From assembly GCA_012934845.2 (NCBI GenBank), contig WNNJ02003665.1, positions 463,983-527,982 on the forward strand: a stretch of DNA of 64,000 nucleotides, in the 5' to 3' direction. The notes below the pieces were generated by a model. It was not told the DNA's origin, ran no database searches, and saw only the letters and a program-made list of their open reading frames with translations. Position numbers and translations under genes: made by a program. Source of the DNA: Pomphorhynchus laevis. Taxonomy: Eukaryota > Acanthocephala > Palaeacanthocephala > Echinorhynchida > Pomphorhynchidae. This document shows positions 59,380 to 64,000 of the stretch, one piece after another. Each line of letters opens with the position of its first letter. The first letter of the stretch is position 1.

Positions 59380-59700
59380 CATTAATGCTCATGCAAAAAT
59401 ATGTTTCTTCTAAAAAATTTTCTGCTAAATGTTTTTTATAGTAACCTAGTTTAAAATATGTATCTATTAAATTATTTTAAATGATTTTGAAGAAAGCCAA
59501 TATCATTACATATTGTTGCATTTCTTAAAATTTCATTATTTAATGTATTATATTTTATATTATATGGTATGCATGAATGCTCATGCAAAAATATGTTTCT
59601 TGTAAATTTAAATATGTCATCTTTACGATATAAATTAATAGTAGTTTTAATTGATGTTAATTTAATGTTCATATCTAGATATATACCTTTTTTATAAAGA
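59380..59700 (-). pseudogene. PLE reverse transcriptase C-terminal fragment
   Basis: Minus-strand frame 59,672-59,472 reads MNIKLTSIKTTINLYRKDD, FKFTRNIFLHEHSCIPYNI, EILRNATICNDIGFLQNHLK. It is flanked by the same non-coding block (59,160-59,380) as the larger copy at 61.5-62.1 kb, so the two are copies of one rearranged unit. Confidence 0.75.
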
Positions 59701-60410
59701 TTGACTATCGTCTGCCATCATATGACCAGGAATTATATGTAGGTTTAGTAACATAACAGTACGCAGAAACAAAAAAATATTGAACCTTTTTTCGGTTTTT
59801 CAACAATCTAAAATACCTACACAATAAAGTTGAAATGTTTAAAATGAAAAAAATTGGAATATGTGACTACACTTTATAATCCGCCACCGGTCCATTGATA
59901 AATATGTTTATTTCCATTTCAATATTGTGGTGTATCAGTGAATAGCCTACCTATCCACATTTGTCAGATTGTTTATCTCATTTTGTCGTTTTCATATATA
60001 TAATAATTATTATTATATTATATTATTGTTTATTATTGTTTATCATTGATAAACAATGATAAATTGTCATTTATCATTTATCATAGATTATTATTGTTTA
60101 TCTCATTTCATTATTATTATATAATAATAATTATTATTATATATAATGTATCTCAAAAGACAGATCCGGGAAGACAGTTCTCACTATGGCACGATTATTT
60201 AAGGCCACATAGGGGATTCTAAGTTACGCAAGGCAAAGGAATTTTATTGGATTAGCCAACTGATTGTTGACGTGCCATTTGTATTAAGACAGCTGCCGAT
60301 GCTGCGATGGCCGGACATAAATCAACTCTAGGTCATTTAACTCAATGTTATTGCATATATTTATTGTTTCTAATGCAATATTTTCTAGAAAGTTTGTTGA
60401 ATTTGTAGAT
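59701..60410. other. No gene recognised; AT palindrome and GC-richer spot
   Basis: 60,000-60,140 is a long imperfect TAATAATTATTATTA palindrome. 60,150-60,320 is GC-richer without an obvious frame and may be the 5' part of the PLE end that follows. Confidence 0.45.
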
Positions 60411-60417
60411 AATTTGA

Positions 60418-60447
60418 CTTGATAAAGATCCAAGTGAGGATCGAAAC
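60418..60447 (+). ncRNA. PLE-type hammerhead-like hairpin
   Basis: CTTGATAAAGATCC, AAGTGA, GGATC, GAAAC, followed by CTTGTCGAAATAAACAATTT. A five-pair stem between a TGATAAAGA-type core and GAAAC is the form seen at many PLE ends in animals. The G-to-A change within the CUGANGA core may make it a variant or inactive. Confidence 0.5.
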
Positions 60448-60599
60448 CTTGTCGAAATAAACAATTTGTCTCTGGTCTTTGGATGGTTACTGTTACGATA
60501 ATTTATTATTTGAAAGTATCCTATATGGATCCCAACCCGCACTTATTGAATTCAGCTCTATTATATATATGTATATGTTTGTATATAAATGTATATATA

Positions 60600-60800
60600 T
60601 GTTCAAGTATGTTTTTGAATCGAGCATATTATTCAGCCTGCGAACTCTCGTCACTCCTAGATGGTCATGTGTTAGCCGGCGGCCATCGTCAGTAAGATGA
60701 ACTATCACACGCCGTAACGGCTGCCTCTGTGACATTGTAAAAATGCATTTTTGACATCTAGCTAAAATTATTGGTGGCGTTAGCTTTTAAATCCAACAAC
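60600..60800. repeat. Solo copy of the 355-bp tandem repeat
   Basis: Begins at TTTTTGAATCGAGCATATTA and runs to about 60,800. One of the interleaved stems changes from GGCAGCC to GGCGGCC and keeps pairing with GGCTGCC through a G-U wobble; the other loses one pair (GTGTTAG). So the unit also spread away from its array. Confidence 0.75.
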
Positions 60801-60879
60801 TTGCAATGTAATTATAATAAAGAATTAAAATCAATATGTAACGATAATATTAGAAACATAATGGAAACATAATGCAATT

Positions 60880-61260
60880 GTAAAAGTCTTAGTTTTGATA
60901 AAATAAATGAACATATATGTACCCATAATCTAGAATTAATTGAAAATTGTGAATTAAGAAAGCTGCTATCAAAAGGGTATAAATATAGATTAAATAATAA
61001 CAACGACAAAAATAAAATTTACAATTCGTTATATAATAACTTAAATGATTACTTTAGTAAGCTGATTAATAGTAAAAGCTCGAATATATCTAAGATAAAA
61101 ATTTGGAAAGATTACAATTACAAAAGGAAAGATAAAATTAATAAAGATATGTATAAAGAACTTACTAAATTAAAGGATAACTATGTAATAACAACTATTG
61201 ATAAAGCTAGTAATAACTTTGTCTTCATATGCAAAAAAGCTATATTATGATATACTAATG
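60880..61260 (+). pseudogene. PLE N-terminal region, 5' of the reverse transcriptase
   Basis: Plus strand reads NCELRKLLSKGYKYRLNNNN, YFSKLINSKSSNISK, then ELTKLKDNYVITTIDKASNN, FVFICKK. DKASNNFVF fits the DKG...VV segment just before the reverse transcriptase of PLEs. It stops at 61,250. The reverse transcriptase that should follow is not here; the same junction sequence (GATATACTAATGAAATAAAT) appears inverted at 63.1 kb. Confidence 0.65.
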
Positions 61261-61439
61261 AAATAAATTAATTATATTTACAATTTAATTTATATAAATA
61301 AAAAATAGAAATATATATCTTCGCATATTACTTATATTTATATTATAAAACTATTATAACAGATCTATATTATAACAGATTTATATTAAAATATAAAATA
61401 ACTTAATAATATATATGAAATATATTATTAAGTTATAAT

Positions 61440-63215
61440 TAATTATAACAATTCCTAAAATTTTATTATTAATTGTATTATATTTTATATTATATGGTAT
61501 GCATAAATGCTCATGCAAAAATATGTTTCTTGTAAATTTAAATTAATATTCTTTACGGTATAAATTATATGGTGAAATACGATATAAAATACGATACAAA
61601 ATACGATATAAATACGATACGATACAAATGGAAATATTTTTACCTAAAAAATAATTTCTATCATCCAATAGTTTTATGAACCGATTAATAGATAACACAC
61701 ATAATATTACCTATTATGGCAACTCTTTAAATTTCATCATTTTATGTCTTTTATTGAATATTATATGGTATGCATTAATGCTCATGCAAAAATATGTTTC
61801 TTCTAAAAAATTTTCTGCTAAATGTTTTTTATAGTAACCTAGTTTAAAATATGTATCTATTAAATTATTTTAATGATTTTGAAGAAAGCCAGTATCATAA
61901 CATAATATGGCAATTCTTAAAATTTCAAAATTTAATGTATTACATTTTATATTATATGGTATGCACGAATGCTCATACAAAAATATGTTTCTTGTAAATT
62001 TAAATATGTCATCTTTACGATATAAATTAATAGTAGTTTTAATTGATGTTAATTTAATGTTCATATCTAGATATATACTTTATCATTAATATTGGTTTTA
62101 TTAAGAAAAAAGCTACCTGGATAAATTTGATCGCTTATTGAATAAAAAATTTTAGAGTCAAATACACATATATCATCAATATATCGGGACATATATTTCA
62201 TATCTTTATAAAATTTATATTTATTCTTTAAATAGTTATGAACAAATTCGTATTCTATAAAGCTTAAAAAAAGTCAGCTATAATTGGGCTACTATTACCA
62301 CCCATTGGAACACCTTTACTTGTCTAAATATAGATGTCTCTACTTTTAAATAATTTTGATTTATTAAAATATTTAAGGATCTATTAATTCAATTTTATTC
62401 ATATATTTATATTTACTTGATGGTTTAATTTTTGTTAGATAGGCGTTATAATTATTATAATATATATATATATATCTTTTTCCGAATATAAGATTAATTA
62501 ATTTTACTAACGCTTCTTTAATATCTACTAAATCTAGATTCGTATAAAGCGTACTAAAATCGTATGTATTTATATTTTGAAAATTTATTCCTTTTGTCTG
62601 TTCTAAAAATTCTTTTGTAGAATTAATACTGAAATAGTGTTTTATACCAGTATTAATTTCGATTACCTTGCAATATTTTTTAAAGTGTGCTTTAATTGCT
62701 TTAAGTATTTTATTCATATAGACAGAAAGTGGTTTTGTATGTACATATGAACCTAGGTTTTATTGGATTTTTATGTAATTTTGGATTCCAATATAATATA
62801 GGTATAGTTTTATATATTCAACCTTTATACCCTTTTTATCCATTATAGAACAGTGACTTGTAATAATTGTTTCTAAACTTAACTCACTACGTTCATATGA
62901 TGGATTTACATTTAAATCATTATAGTTAATCTCTTTCAATTATTATACCCTTTTTATTGATTTTGCTATTTTGCTATTTATAGAAAATTTGATCTGCTAT
63001 AATAGTTTTATAATATAAATATAAGTAATATGCGAAGATATATATTTCTATTTTTTATTTATATAAATTAATTTGTAAATATAATTAACCTATTTCATTA
63101 GTATATCATAATATAGCTTTTTTGCATATGAAGACAAAGTTATTACTAGCTTTATCAATAGTTGTTATTACATAGTTATCCTTTAATTTAGTAAGTTCTT
63201 TAGTACGTTATATTT
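61440..63215 (-). mobile_element. Penelope-like element, near-full coding region, inactive
   Basis: On the minus strand from 63,215 downwards: ELTKLKDNYVITTIDKASNN (63,200-63,130), a degraded part, then the frame 62,717-62,373 with NTYDFSTLYTNLDLVDIKEA (reverse transcriptase motif with the first catalytic aspartate), then MGGNSSPIIADFF near 62,290, SRYIDDICVFDSK near 62,180 (catalytic YIDD), and the C-terminal frame 62,064-61,870 (SIKTTINLYRKDD, HSCIPYNIKC). The RYIDDI box, FDF/STLYTNL motif and HSCIPY segment identify a PLE rather than a LINE. No GIY-YIG endonuclease is visible after it. Several stops interrupt it. Confidence 0.8.
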
Positions 63216-63217
63216 CA

Positions 63218-63535
63218 TATAAGATATGAAATATATGTTTCGATACATTGATGATATATGTGTATTTAATTCTAATAAATTTTATTTAATTAGTGAACAA
63301 ATTTATCCAGAAAGCCTTATTCTTAACAAAACCAATATTGATGATAAAGAAGGTGTATATCTAGATATGAACATTGAATTAACATCAAATAAAACTACTA
63401 TTAATTTATATCGTAAAGATGACATATTTAAATTTACAAGAAACATTTTTTGCATGAGCATTCATGCATACCATATAATATAAAATATAATACATTAAAT
63501 AATGAAATTTTAAGAATTGCCAGAGGTTAGCGAAA
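63218..63535 (+). pseudogene. PLE reverse transcriptase fragment, opposite orientation
   Basis: Plus-strand frame 63,226-63,483 reads MKYMFRYIDDICVFNSNKFY, LDMNIELTSNKTTINLYRKD, FKFTRNIF, then a one-base loss shifts the HSCIPY segment out of frame. It starts within a few bases of the 5' end of the minus-strand element, making a head-to-head pair. At 63,520 it switches to CAGAGGTTAGCGAAATATC, a hairpin end. Confidence 0.75.
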
Positions 63536-64000
63536 TATCAAATAAAATTATTTTATCCAGCATCAATAGTTGATATTACTTTTCTTTAAAATCGTTTAAA
63601 TAATTTAATCTACATTACTATATAGGAAAACCTGAAAGGAATAATCAATTATACAGTGATATTATAACATAATTGCGAAGTTCATGAAGTTCCTGAAAAT
63701 CTAGAGTGTTCCTGAAAATCTAGAGTTTGAAAGTTCTACTACACAACAACGACATGTACGAGTGAAATCTACTGAAAACTATTGGATGATAAATTATTTT
63801 TTAGGTAAAGATATTTCCATTTTTTATTTTTTTCAATATAGAATTTGTACCGTCAGTTAAAAAATTGTGTGTGTTAATATTTCTTTCAATTTGTTATTAA
63901 TTGAGAAAATTTTAACTATAAAAAATTCAGAATTGACATTTATAAATAATTGACAAAATTACATATATAATTAATATGTATAGTAATTAATATGTATGTA
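63536..64000. other. AT-rich tail of the window
   Basis: No gene. TTTATCCAGCATCAATAG at 63,554 is the PLE end sequence. TACCTAAAAAATAATTT-related sequence near 63,790 (inverted TAAATTATTTTTTAGGTAAA) repeats the block at 59,250 and 61,640. Confidence 0.5.

Noticed and set aside
1-64000. tRNA or rRNA genes
   Set aside because: No stretch with the conserved tRNA box A and box B or rRNA sequence was recognised on either strand by reading.

Overview
The window is very AT-rich eukaryotic DNA with spliced genes and many retroelement remains. It belongs to an animal: the one clear host gene is a teneurin. The presence of L2/CR1-like, RTE/Rex3-like and restriction-endonuclease-type LINEs together with Penelope-like elements (PLEs) points to an invertebrate, but I cannot name the phylum. 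The strong shortening of the teneurin would suit a lineage with a reduced gene set.

Layout. 1-2530 is AT-rich and gene-free. 2.5-9.4 kb is a LINE graveyard: a CR1-like C-terminal fragment (+), two copies of one L2-like LINE (-), a tiny LINE tail with a target-site duplication inside one of them, and a different LINE (+) with a PD-(D/E)XK-type C-terminal region. 9.4-13.1 kb holds no gene. 13.1-15.5 kb is a decayed RTE/Rex3-like LINE (-). 15.7-16.75 kb is an array of three direct ~316-bp repeats plus one inverted partial copy. Each carries an 81-base block with a hammerhead-ribozyme core, the make-up of an animal retrozyme. 17-36 kb holds PLE fragments, ~360-bp PLE-linked repeats with a recurring pseudoknot, hairpins resembling the hammerhead motifs of PLE ends, a 355-bp tandem repeat, and a remnant of the endonuclease-type LINE. 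33.4 kb has a GC-rich 44-codon frame ending at a splice donor. 36.2-41.1 kb is empty.

42,411-57,537 is a complete spliced teneurin-like gene. I could chain 22 exons with matching splice phases into an open frame of about 1,135 codons. Its order is cytoplasmic segment, one transmembrane helix, an extracellular beta region, one to one-and-a-half EGF modules, the teneurin DGLxDCxDPDCC module, a transthyretin-like domain, a degenerate NHL propeller, and one or two YD-like motifs. Most EGF repeats, nearly all of the YD shell and the usual C-terminal domain are absent. Its introns hold several local duplications, one of which copies an exon start.

57.9-64 kb is again PLE-rich, with a near-full PLE on the minus strand beside plus-strand fragments of the same family.

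How the parts may work together: PLE reverse transcriptases are the likely source of the enzyme that copied the non-autonomous repeats (the 316-bp hammerhead array, the ~360-bp pseudoknot repeats). This is inferred from families known elsewhere and from shared neighbourhoods here.
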